The translations under genes were made by a program, and so were the position numbers. This document shows, one piece after another, positions 1-5,743 of a stretch of 7,485 nt of DNA (the first letter of the stretch is position 1; every line of letters begins with the position of its first letter). This DNA is from JBBRGG01 sp038240875. GTDB taxonomy: Bacteria > Planctomycetota > Phycisphaerae > Phycisphaerales > UBA1924. The stretch spans positions 1 to 7,485 of the forward strand of contig JBBRGG010000176.1 of the NCBI GenBank assembly GCA_038240875.1, written 5' to 3'. Under the pieces are notes generated by a model. That model saw only the letters and a list, made by a program, of their open reading frames with translations. It had not been told where the DNA came from and ran no database searches.

Positions 1-12
1 GAGAAGCCTTGG

Positions 13-366
13 ATGGGTTGGATTGTCGCATTGGTGGCGATTGCTGCTGCTGGATTCATGATGTTTAACAACACTCAGTCTGATGGGCGATTCACGCCAA
101 GCAACATGCAAGAAATCATTACGATCAAGTACATAGACACGGAAGAAGAAGTGCGGCTGCCGCGTGGGCGTGTGGACAAGATGCTTCGTGGCCAAGGTGG
201 CAACCTTGATCCATCCAAGGGGCTCATCAATCCGAAGACCGGCAAAGCGTCGGGCTATCCGGTAGACAAGGACGATTGGGAGAAGTGGATCAAGCGGATC
301 AATGAAGATCGGGAGTTGATGAAGCAGCCTGGATCTGCAAATACGACGCCTGCGAAGCCGAAGTAA
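13..366 (+). CDS. Small single-pass membrane protein, function unknown (possibly 5'-partial)
   Basis: From ATG 13 this encodes 117 residues. Residues 3-18 (WIVALVAIAAAGFMMF) form one hydrophobic segment, followed by a soluble, charged part with an acidic patch (DTEEEV, about 43-48), a basic stretch, and a Pro/Lys tail (TTPAKPK). This suggests an N-terminally anchored protein with a small domain outside the cytoplasm. I recognise no family or catalytic motif. The start is uncertain: the frame stays open to base 1 (Glu-Lys-Pro-Trp before Met), so translation may begin outside the window. GAGAAG at 1-6 could be a weak ribosome binding site for ATG 13. The gap of about 170 bases to the next gene, with inverted repeats in it, argues against tight operon membership. 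The ORF reads as a real protein rather than a shadow, but the function is open. Confidence 0.6.
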   Translation: MGWIVALVAIAAAGFMMFNNTQSDGRFTPSNMQEIITIKYIDTEEEVRLPRGRVDKMLRGQGGNLDPSKGLINPKTGKASGYPVDKDDWEKWIKRINEDRELMKQPGSANTTPAKPK

Positions 367-540
367 GTCAAAGACTGGTATTCGGCATTCGGCAAGACGT
401 GCACACAAGGCAGTCGATGTAGAAGCTGGGGCAACTGATTATCTCAGTTGAAGTTGCGGCTTTGTGGCCGCGGAAGTAATTGAGCCAAAGAAGTCGATTT
501 TGGGCGAGAAGGTTTGGCCAAAGCGCAGTAGACTGTGGGC
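367..540 (+). other. Intergenic leader upstream of the transporter genes
   Basis: There is no convincing ORF in these 174 bases on either strand. The region holds the inverted repeats described separately (431-471). I could not find a sigma70-like promoter with acceptable hexamers and spacing; the best -10-like strings have poor -35 partners. There is no T-rich tract after any stem, so a classical intrinsic terminator for the upstream gene is not supported. The purine-rich GAGAAGG at 505-511 lies too far from the start codon to act as its ribosome binding site. Confidence 0.5.
431..471 (+). promoter_or_regulatory. Nested inverted repeats with alternative pairing (possible leader structure)
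   Basis: CAACTGA (432-438) and TCAGTTG (444-450) are perfect 7-base arms around a 5-base loop. Just downstream, GCGGC (456-460) and GCCGC (467-471) form a second 5-base stem with a 6-base loop. The left arm of the first stem can pair instead with a different partner: GCAACT (431-436) is the exact complement of AGTTGC (452-457), and that pairing would disrupt both other stems. Mutually exclusive stems are typical of attenuators and other cis-regulatory leaders, but an operator for a dimeric DNA-binding protein at 432-450 is equally possible. No U-tract follows. The structure is seen in the sequence; the function is inferred. Confidence 0.35.
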
Positions 541-2013
541 ATGCAGGCCGACGCGAACGAATCCAATTCTGTGAGTAGGGGCTCAAATTTGTCTAGCACT
601 TCAGACGCAATTTCTCGACCAGAGAATGCGCTGACTATCGGTACGATTACGCGGCGAACGGCCGTTGGCGGGATGGCGGCGGCGGCGCTGGGGTTCGCCG
701 TGTTTGGGCCTAGGGGTTCGAAGGAAGTTACGGGCGGGCGCGTCGTGCTGGATTACTGGGAGAAGTGGACGGGCATCGAAGGCAAGGCGATGCAAAGGGT
801 CGTGAATGATTTTAACAACTCGCAAAGCCGAATCTTTGTGCGGTACTTTGCGATGTCGGGGATCGACCAAAAGACGCAGGTGGCAATTGCGGGGAAAGCT
901 CCGCCTGATGTTGTGGGGTTGTGGAATTACAACGTGCCTAGCTTTGCGGCGGCGGGGGCGATCGAGCCTTTAGATGAGCTAGGGGCGGAATTTGGGGTTG
1001 GGCTGGAGAAGTACGCAGCGGGGATTCGGCAGGTGCTGACGTACCCAGACGCCGCAGGAAAAGAGCGGATGTGGGCGACGGTGAATACTGGTGGCACGCT
1101 GGCGATGTATTATAACAAGGCGCACTTTCGCGAGGCGGGGTTGGACCCGGAGAAGCCGCCTTTGACGATTGCGGAGCTTGATGCGTATGCGCTCAAGTGC
1201 ACGGTCAAGAGCAAGACGCAGGCGGGAGACTACGCGCGGGTTGGGTTTCATCATCGCGAGCCAGGGTGGTGGAATTTCATCTGGGGATATCACTTTGGTG
1301 GGTCGCTGTATGACGAGAAGACGAAGCAGGCGACGCTGGATTCGCCGGAGAATATCGCGGCGTATGAGTGGATGCAGTCGTATGGCAAGGCGTATGGCAT
1401 TGATGCGCTGAACACGATGCGGTCGAGCTTTGGGAACTATGACTCGGCGCAGAATGCGTTTATCAATGGCAGCGTGTCGATGATTCTGCAGGGGCCTTGG
1501 CTGGCGAACATGATCAATTCGCACAAGCCGGATTTGGACTATGGCGTTGCGCCGTTTCCGGTCGCGGAGCGGCTGTACGAAAAGGATGCACCTATCGGGT
1601 TGATTGATACCGATGTGCTGGTCATCCCCAAGGGCGTGCGAAACCCCAAGGCGAGCATGGAGTTTGTGGCGTATACGCAGCGGCCTGATGTCGTGGAGTT
1701 TTTGAGCACGGTGCATTGCAAGGGAAGCCCACTTGCCAGTAGTAGCGAGGCGTTTCGCAAGAACCACCCAAACCGCGGGATTGAAGTGTTTGAAGCTATC
1801 GGCAGGAGCCCGAGGTCGTTTCGTGTGCCGCCTACTCCTACGTGGCTTGCGCTGCGAGATCAGATGGAATTCATGATCGATGATGTGTGGAACAACCGCA
1901 GGTCGGCGGCGCAGGCGCTCAATGGTGCGCAGCGGCGTGGGCAGGCAATTGTCGACCGGGATAGTGATCAGCGGCGGCGGCGCGCGGGCTCGTCTGTTGG
2001 AGGTTTGGTATGA
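541..2013 (+). CDS. ABC transporter extracellular sugar-binding protein (family 1), Tat-like signal
   Basis: This is a 490-residue solute-binding component of a carbohydrate ABC importer, expected outside the cytoplasmic membrane. Residue numbers are from ATG 541. The N-terminus has a long polar n-region, a twin arginine (TRRTAVGG, arginines about 38-39) and a short Ala/Gly-rich hydrophobic stretch ending near AVFGPRG. There is no lipobox cysteine, so it looks Tat-exported or N-terminally anchored rather than a lipoprotein. The mature part shows family 1 hallmarks: VVLDYWEKWTG near the start, APPDVVGLWNYNVPSFAAAG, TGGTLAMYYNKAHFREAGLD, and FINGSVSMILQGPWL (from about 307). The length fits the family. 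An in-frame stop at 529-531 limits the start to GTG 535 or ATG 541; neither has a good Shine-Dalgarno, and ATG is preferred. The stop overlaps the permease start (ATGA), indicating translational coupling. The C-terminus carries an unusual basic tail (QRRRRAG) encoded just before the permease ribosome binding site. Confidence 0.93.
   Translation: MQADANESNSVSRGSNLSSTSDAISRPENALTIGTITRRTAVGGMAAAALGFAVFGPRGSKEVTGGRVVLDYWEKWTGIEGKAMQRVVNDFNNSQSRIFVRYFAMSGIDQKTQVAIAGKAPPDVVGLWNYNVPSFAAAGAIEPLDELGAEFGVGLEKYAAGIRQVLTYPDAAGKERMWATVNTGGTLAMYYNKAHFREAGLDPEKPPLTIAELDAYALKCTVKSKTQAGDYARVGFHHREPGWWNFIWGYHFGGSLYDEKTKQATLDSPENIAAYEWMQSYGKAYGIDALNTMRSSFGNYDSAQNAFINGSVSMILQGPWLANMINSHKPDLDYGVAPFPVAERLYEKDAPIGLIDTDVLVIPKGVRNPKASMEFVAYTQRPDVVEFLSTVHCKGSPLASSSEAFRKNHPNRGIEVFEAIGRSPRSFRVPPTPTWLALRDQMEFMIDDVWNNRRSAAQALNGAQRRGQAIVDRDSDQRRRRAGSSVGGLV
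1999..2003 (+). promoter_or_regulatory. Shine-Dalgarno for the permease, inside the binding-protein gene
   Basis: GGAGG lies 6 bases before ATG 2010 and within the last codons of the upstream gene. Together with the ATGA stop/start overlap it fixes the permease start and implies coupled translation. Confidence 0.85.
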
Positions 2014-2900
2014 AGAAGCAGATGCGCGAATCGCTAGCGGGGTATGCGTGGATCAGCCCTTGGCTCTTTGGGTTTGTGGTGTTTTTAGCGTTACCTGCGG
2101 CGATGAGCCTGTACTTCAGCTTTACAGATTATCCGCTTTTGGAATCGCCGGTGTGGGTTGGCGGGAAGAACTACACGCGGATGTTTACAGATTCGACGTT
2201 GCACACGACGCTACTGAATACGGGCGTGTATGCGGCGGCGACGATTCCGTTGTCGGTGGCGTTATCGGTGGTGTTGGCAGCGTTGATCAACACGAGGGGG
2301 TTGGTAGGGAGAAGGTTCTTTGAAGTGGCGGTATTTGTGCCGACGCTTGTGCCTTTGGTTGCGGGGGCGATGGTGTGGATGTGGTTGTTGAATGGGGAGT
2401 TTGGGTTTTTAAATCAGGTGCTGGGAATTTTTTGGATCGACGGGCCCAACTGGTTGCTGGACAAGAATTGGGCGATGCCCGCGCTGATTTTGATTGCGAT
2501 ATGGGGCGTTGGGCAATCGACGGTGCTGTCGTTGGCGGCGCTGCGTGAGGTTCCTCAGCAGTTGTACGAGGCGGCGGAGTTGGATGGAATGGGGCCGATC
2601 CGGTCGTTTTTCAATGTGACGCTGCCGATGATCTCGCCGGTGATTTTGTTTAACACGATCACGATGATGATCGGGGTGTTGCAGGTGTTTGTGGTGCCTT
2701 ATGTGATCTTTCAGAAGGATCGCGGGGGACCTGGGATGCGCGGGTATTTCTATACCAGCTATCTGTATGACAATGCGTTTAGTTATGGGCAGATGGGATA
2801 TGCGTGTGCGATGGCGTGGGTTCAGACGCTGATCATTCTGATTTTGACCGGATTGATGTTTTACGCGAGCCGCAAGCTAGTGCATTATCGGTCGGCATGA
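2010..2900 (+). CDS. ABC sugar importer inner-membrane permease (MalF/UgpA-type, binding-protein-dependent)
   Basis: This is a 296-residue integral membrane subunit of a carbohydrate importer. About six hydrophobic segments are visible, near residues 13-38, 72-93, 106-127, 154-175, 207-230 and 264-285. The family's EAA loop is intact at about 186-210 (YEAAELDGMG, then TLPMISPVI); this cytoplasmic loop docks on the ATPase subunit. The N-terminal GYAWISPWLFGFVVFLALP and SFTDY strings are typical of the UgpA/MalF half of the heterodimer. The length is usual for the family. The start is set by GGAGG at 1999-2003 and the overlap with the binding-protein stop. The partner MalG/UgpE-type permease, which usually follows at once, is absent: the next 239 bases are non-coding and lead to a secreted protein. 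The ATPase is also missing and may be a shared MsmK/UgpC-like subunit encoded elsewhere. The substrate cannot be read from the sequence; an oligosaccharide is likely from the neighbours. Confidence 0.95.
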   Translation: MKKQMRESLAGYAWISPWLFGFVVFLALPAAMSLYFSFTDYPLLESPVWVGGKNYTRMFTDSTLHTTLLNTGVYAAATIPLSVALSVVLAALINTRGLVGRRFFEVAVFVPTLVPLVAGAMVWMWLLNGEFGFLNQVLGIFWIDGPNWLLDKNWAMPALILIAIWGVGQSTVLSLAALREVPQQLYEAAELDGMGPIRSFFNVTLPMISPVILFNTITMMIGVLQVFVVPYVIFQKDRGGPGMRGYFYTSYLYDNAFSYGQMGYACAMAWVQTLIILILTGLMFYASRKLVHYRSA

Positions 2901-2943
2901 TCGGGTGGGCTTTGGGGGCGGCTGGCTGGGCGAGCGGCTAGGG

Positions 2944-2970
2944 AAGTCATTTAGGTTCTATGAATGACTT
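2944..2970 (+). repeat. Perfect 8-base inverted repeat with 11-base loop
   Basis: AAGTCATT (2944-2951) and AATGACTT (2963-2970) are exact reverse complements separated by 11 bases, starting 43 bases after the permease stop. The stem is A+T-rich and no T-run follows, so it is a poor intrinsic terminator. It could be an mRNA 3' stabilising stem or an operator. Only the symmetry is certain. Confidence 0.45.
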
Positions 2971-3024
2971 GCTTGCTGCGCCCGAGAATGGGTGAGACGG
3001 GTGGAAAGTGGCATGAATCTGTGA

Positions 3025-3040
3025 GTGTAAGCGTTTACAT
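3025..3040 (+). promoter_or_regulatory. LacI-family operator (cre-like palindrome)
   Basis: TGTAAGCGTTTACA at 3026-3039 has TGTAA and TTACA as perfect arms around the central CG that LacI-family proteins typically recognise. The 16-base window matches the CcpA/cre-type consensus WTGNAARCGNWWWCAW at every position but the first. It overlaps the -35 of the candidate promoter, so the simplest reading is repression relieved by a sugar ligand. No LacI-family gene is present in this window. Confidence 0.7.
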
Positions 3041-3061
3041 GTAGACATAATCGTGTACACT
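3034..3061 (+). promoter_or_regulatory. Candidate sigma70-type promoter for the secreted enzyme
   Basis: TTTACA (3034-3039, five of six matches to TTGACA) is followed after 16 bases by TACACT (3056-3061, four of six to TATAAT). This would put the transcription start near 3068 and give a leader of about 70 bases. The -35 coincides with the right arm of the operator. An alternative -10, CATAAT at 3046-3051, has no acceptable -35. Confidence 0.45.
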
Positions 3062-3130
3062 TGAATGCGAGCCGCCGAGAAATGCGGGCGGAGTTGGAAG
3101 TAGACTTTGGTCGGTTGTAGCCTTCTTGCT

Positions 3131-3134
3131 GGAG
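3131..3134 (+). promoter_or_regulatory. Ribosome binding site deciding the start at 3140
   Basis: GGAG lies 5 bases before ATG 3140. This start leaves a clean signal peptide at the N-terminus, whereas the longer in-frame TTG start at 3107 would put eleven extra residues in front of it and has no Shine-Dalgarno. Confidence 0.75.
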
Positions 3135-3139
3135 TCTCG

Positions 3140-5533
3140 ATGCGAACGCCATTACGAAGTGGAACATGCTTGGTCGCGGCTTGTGGGTTGGCAATTGCGG
3201 CGTGGGCGCAGCCGACGGCTACGACGTGGCTCGTCGACGGCCCTGATGACACTGCGAGCGTGGCGGCGGCGGCGCTAGCGGGTTGGTATGCGGCGGGGGA
3301 CAGCTTTGAGGATTCGGTTGAGCTACGGCATGTGGATCAGCAGTTGATCCGAACCATTACGCGTGCGCGAATTGCGGCGCTGGTGCCTTGGATGATGCTG
3401 GATGGAAGTAGCGATGGCGTGGGCGCGCTGGCGTTGAGCGATTCGGGGCGGCTCTTGTTTATTGCGGTGCACGATACCAACGCGGCGACCGACGGACTGG
3501 GGAGCGACGCGATCCTTCGATATGACACGGACACGGATCAGTTGCAAATGTTCATGCGGCTGGAGATATCGAATAGCGGCGGGGCTTGGCCACATGGTGC
3601 AATGACGCACTTTGCGGGAAGGTTGTATGTTGGCACGCTTGGGAGCGTGCGGGTGTTTACTGCAGGGCGGAATGATCAGTTTGGCTCGATTTTGCCAGCG
3701 TGGGCGGTGCCTGGCGGGCAGATGGTGACGGGGCTCGCGGTTGACCGGATTAACAATTTGCTCTTTGCGGCGTCGAATGGGACAATCTTTCGCACGCCAG
3801 TGAGTGGAAGCGGGTCGGGGACGTTTACGAGTGTGGGCGCAGTTGCGAATGTGCGAGCGCTGGCGTGGAGCGATCATGCCCTGCGCCAAAGTGGTGGCGT
3901 AGGCGGTGCTGGTGGAGCGGGGCAAGGCGGACTCTACGTGCTGGACGGAACGGACTCGCCTGGGTTTGGGCGGGTGCGGTTTATTTCGACGGCTCAAGTG
4001 CGCGGGCTTGCGGCCTTTGCGCCGGTTGTGTACACGTCAGCGAATACGAATTGGCATGATCTCGCGGCGACGGCGGATGGAAGGCTTTTGATCGGCGCGG
4101 ATGAAGATGCGGTGTTGATTCGTGATGCTTCGGATGCAAGGCTGGACTTTGCCGCGTGGCGACAGAATGAGTTTGCTCAGCATGTGGTTTTTGCCAAGAG
4201 CATGATCACGCCAAACTTTGCGCCGGTGGGAACGCCTGCGGGATGGGTGATTGATGCGGATGTGGCGAGCGGATCGCGGTTTCATCCGGCGACGCCAGAC
4301 GCGGCGGCGTGGGCGGTGTTGTTATTGATTGCAGCGGACCAGGTGAATGGAGATGTGCAGTCGCAGGGATTAGTTCGGCAGATTTTGACGCGGTATGCGG
4401 GCCGTGCGGCGGATGGAATTGTGCCTAGGCGCAGTATCGACGGGCAGTACACGCACTGGATCGATCCGATGACCGGGCAGGTCAAGCCTGGCTGGTCTAA
4501 TGAGATCGCGACTCTGAGCACGATGTTGATCGCGACGGCGGCGGCACGCGCGGGCGTGTACTACGCGAACGATCTGGAGATTGTGGAGTCGGCGCGAGCG
4601 ATTGTGTGTGGCGTGACCAATTGGGATGGATACGTGGCGTTCCCGTCGCTCCAGATGTTTTTCCAGGCCGAGGCTGGTGGCGGGCCGGTATTTTCGTCTG
4701 CGTCGAATGGCTTGCACGAAGGCTTGTTGTACATGGATTTAGGGCTTGAGTATGGCTCGCTGCAGGTGGGAGCGGTGGCAAACTCGTGGTACAACACAGC
4801 GACGTGGCCGACGGCGAGCTATGTGACGGGGAGGCCAACGCGAGGCAATGGCGTGAATAGCCAATTGCCGGTGTTTGTACATGCGTACCCGATGTTGACA
4901 CTGGCGCGGTATCGCGCGAACCTGGCATGGCACGGAGCGCCGACGAGTCACACGGCCAATGTGCGGGTGTCGCATGCTGGCTGGACAGATGACAATGGTC
5001 CACGCTATGCGACGGCGTTTTCTGCGGGGACGACGTTCGCGCAGTTTGGCGGGTATCGCGCGGATAATCTGAACGATCACCCGGGGGACTTTGCGCACTT
5101 TCCGGCGCTGATTGCATTGTCGGCGTCAAGGCCAATGGGGCAGGGAACGCCCGAGCTCGTGGGTGCGTATGCGGCATATCGCGCGGGGGCGAGGCAGAGT
5201 TTTTCGGGTGGAGCGAGTTTGCTGTGGCGCAGATCGAACCTCGCGCCGACGATGGGGCTCAACGATGCGGGCATGCCTGATGTGACGTTTGCGGGGTTGG
5301 CGTTGGCTGAATCGATGATACCTGGGTTTTTGGATGCGTCGATTGCCAATGGCTATGTGCGGTGCGGGTGCGTCGCAGACTTTAATGTCGATGGTGGCGT
5401 CACGGGTGATGACATTAGCGCGTTCTTCTTGGCCTACGAAGCTGGTGATGGTGCGAGTGATGTGAACCAGGATGGCGGGACTACGGGTGATGACATTTCG
5501 TTCTTCTTTGCGGCGTACGAAGGTGGGTGCTGA
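3140..5533 (+). CDS. Secreted GC-type dockerin protein with propeller-like and divergent glycoamylase-like domains
   Basis: This encodes 797 residues from ATG 3140. A Sec signal peptide (basic start, hydrophobic CLVAACGLAIAA, cleavage near AWAQ) indicates export. Residues about 35-370 contain repeated beta-rich units (GALALSDSGRLLFIAV, HFAGRLYVGT, GLAVDRINNLLFAAS, LAATADGRLLIGA) that look like propeller blades, with a Gly-rich insert (GGVGGAGGAGQGG). Residues about 375-735 resemble, by eye, the alpha/alpha-barrel glycoamylase family (PF10091; GH144 beta-1,2-glucanases): YTHWIDPMTG at 437-446, SNEIATLSTMLIA with Glu455, HEGLLYMDLGL with Glu527, and LPVFVHAYPM with His581. The usual STIDT string is replaced by ATLST, so the domain is divergent and may differ in activity. 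Residues 742-797 are a GC-type dockerin with two calcium loops. A role in polysaccharide breakdown is inferred from the fold resemblance, the transporter upstream and the operator. Confidence is high that the gene is real and secreted, and moderate for a glycosidase function. Confidence 0.9.
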   Translation: MRTPLRSGTCLVAACGLAIAAWAQPTATTWLVDGPDDTASVAAAALAGWYAAGDSFEDSVELRHVDQQLIRTITRARIAALVPWMMLDGSSDGVGALALSDSGRLLFIAVHDTNAATDGLGSDAILRYDTDTDQLQMFMRLEISNSGGAWPHGAMTHFAGRLYVGTLGSVRVFTAGRNDQFGSILPAWAVPGGQMVTGLAVDRINNLLFAASNGTIFRTPVSGSGSGTFTSVGAVANVRALAWSDHALRQSGGVGGAGGAGQGGLYVLDGTDSPGFGRVRFISTAQVRGLAAFAPVVYTSANTNWHDLAATADGRLLIGADEDAVLIRDASDARLDFAAWRQNEFAQHVVFAKSMITPNFAPVGTPAGWVIDADVASGSRFHPATPDAAAWAVLLLIAADQVNGDVQSQGLVRQILTRYAGRAADGIVPRRSIDGQYTHWIDPMTGQVKPGWSNEIATLSTMLIATAAARAGVYYANDLEIVESARAIVCGVTNWDGYVAFPSLQMFFQAEAGGGPVFSSASNGLHEGLLYMDLGLEYGSLQVGAVANSWYNTATWPTASYVTGRPTRGNGVNSQLPVFVHAYPMLTLARYRANLAWHGAPTSHTANVRVSHAGWTDDNGPRYATAFSAGTTFAQFGGYRADNLNDHPGDFAHFPALIALSASRPMGQGTPELVGAYAAYRAGARQSFSGGASLLWRRSNLAPTMGLNDAGMPDVTFAGLALAESMIPGFLDASIANGYVRCGCVADFNVDGGVTGDDISAFFLAYEAGDGASDVNQDGGTTGDDISFFFAAYEGGC
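5363..5530 (+). repeat. GC-type dockerin domain: two 81-base calcium-loop repeats
   Basis: The 56 C-terminal residues begin CGC and end GGC. Two units, DFNVDGGVTGDD followed by ISAFFLAYE and DVNQDGGTTGDD followed by ISFFFAAYE, each fit the dockerin/EF-hand pattern DxNxDGxxxxxD. The two units share an identical 15-base string (ACGGGTGATGACATT at 5402-5416 and 5483-5497) with an 81-base period, suggesting internal duplication. In classical cellulosomes such domains bind cohesins; in Planctomycetes the partner is not known to me. Confidence 0.85.
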
Positions 5534-5743
5534 AGAAGTGGAATAAGTCGAGTCGCGCAGTGGAGAAGCGGGGAATTGGAAAAGCGGGAAAGTGATAAAA
5601 TCGCAGGCCTGCTACGGTGATGAGCTGGTGAAGGATTGGTGAAAAGGCGGCGATTGCAGCCATGGTGTTGATCGCAGTATCGAGCCGTGTGCAATTGAAT
5701 TTGATACCATATTTGAACCTTCAACTCGCAAGGGAATGAGCCA
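5534..5743 (+). other. Purine-rich intergenic region between the two secreted-protein genes
   Basis: These 210 bases have no supported gene and no stem followed by a T-run. Two 16-base purine-rich units stand in tandem (5562-5577 and 5578-5593, 13 of 16 identical). GGTGA occurs three times at exact 11-base steps (5616, 5627, 5638). A 10-base palindrome GCAGGCCTGC lies at 5603-5612. The A+T-rich segment around 5692-5718 is the likeliest place for a promoter of the next gene, but I could not pair convincing -35 and -10 hexamers. Confidence 0.5.
5731..5735 (+). promoter_or_regulatory. Ribosome binding site for the discoidin-domain gene
   Basis: AGGGA ends 8 bases before ATG 5744. The nearer ATG at 5736 is in another frame and stops after six codons, so 5744 is the start. 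Confidence 0.65.

Larger units (their letters stand above)
2901..3139 (+). other. Intergenic region between permease and secreted enzyme
   Basis: These 239 bases contain no supported gene; minus-strand ORFs here are antisense to the leader or to the next gene. The left part (2901-2943) is G-rich with repeated GGCTGG/GGCTAGGG strings. It is followed by a perfect 8-base inverted repeat, then a LacI-type operator with an overlapping promoter, and a short G+C stem (CCGCC 3072-3076 with GGCGG 3087-3091) in the predicted 5' leader. I saw no intrinsic terminator for the permease gene. Confidence 0.6.

Noticed and set aside
535..540. GTG start for the binding protein, two codons upstream of the ATG
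   Set aside because: It is possible but not preferred: neither start has a good ribosome binding site, and ATG 541 is the more common start codon. The product differs by two residues only.
979..1767. Minus-strand ORF of 262 codons opposite the binding-protein gene
   Set aside because: It is antisense to a clear family 1 binding protein, is very rich in Arg, His, Pro and Ile as expected from complementary GCG/GAT-rich codons, and shows no domain.
1880..2323. Plus-strand ORF of 147 codons across the binding-protein/permease junction
   Set aside because: It is an out-of-frame reading through two well-supported genes, with no ribosome binding site or domain.
3107..3139. Longer TTG start for the dockerin protein
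   Set aside because: There is no Shine-Dalgarno for TTG 3107, and the extension would displace the signal peptide; GGAG 5 bases before ATG 3140 is the better signal.
3323..3997. Minus-strand ORF of 224 codons opposite the dockerin gene
   Set aside because: It is Arg/His/Pro-rich, with no start signal or motif, and fully overlaps a well-supported gene.
4497..5177. Minus-strand ORF of 226 codons opposite the dockerin gene
   Set aside because: Its Ser/Pro/Thr/His-rich composition is typical of an antisense frame; it overlaps the glycoamylase-like domain.
5603..5612. Palindrome GCAGGCCTGC as a terminator or operator
   Set aside because: It has no loop and no T-tract, and a single 10-base palindrome in G+C-rich DNA is weak evidence by itself.
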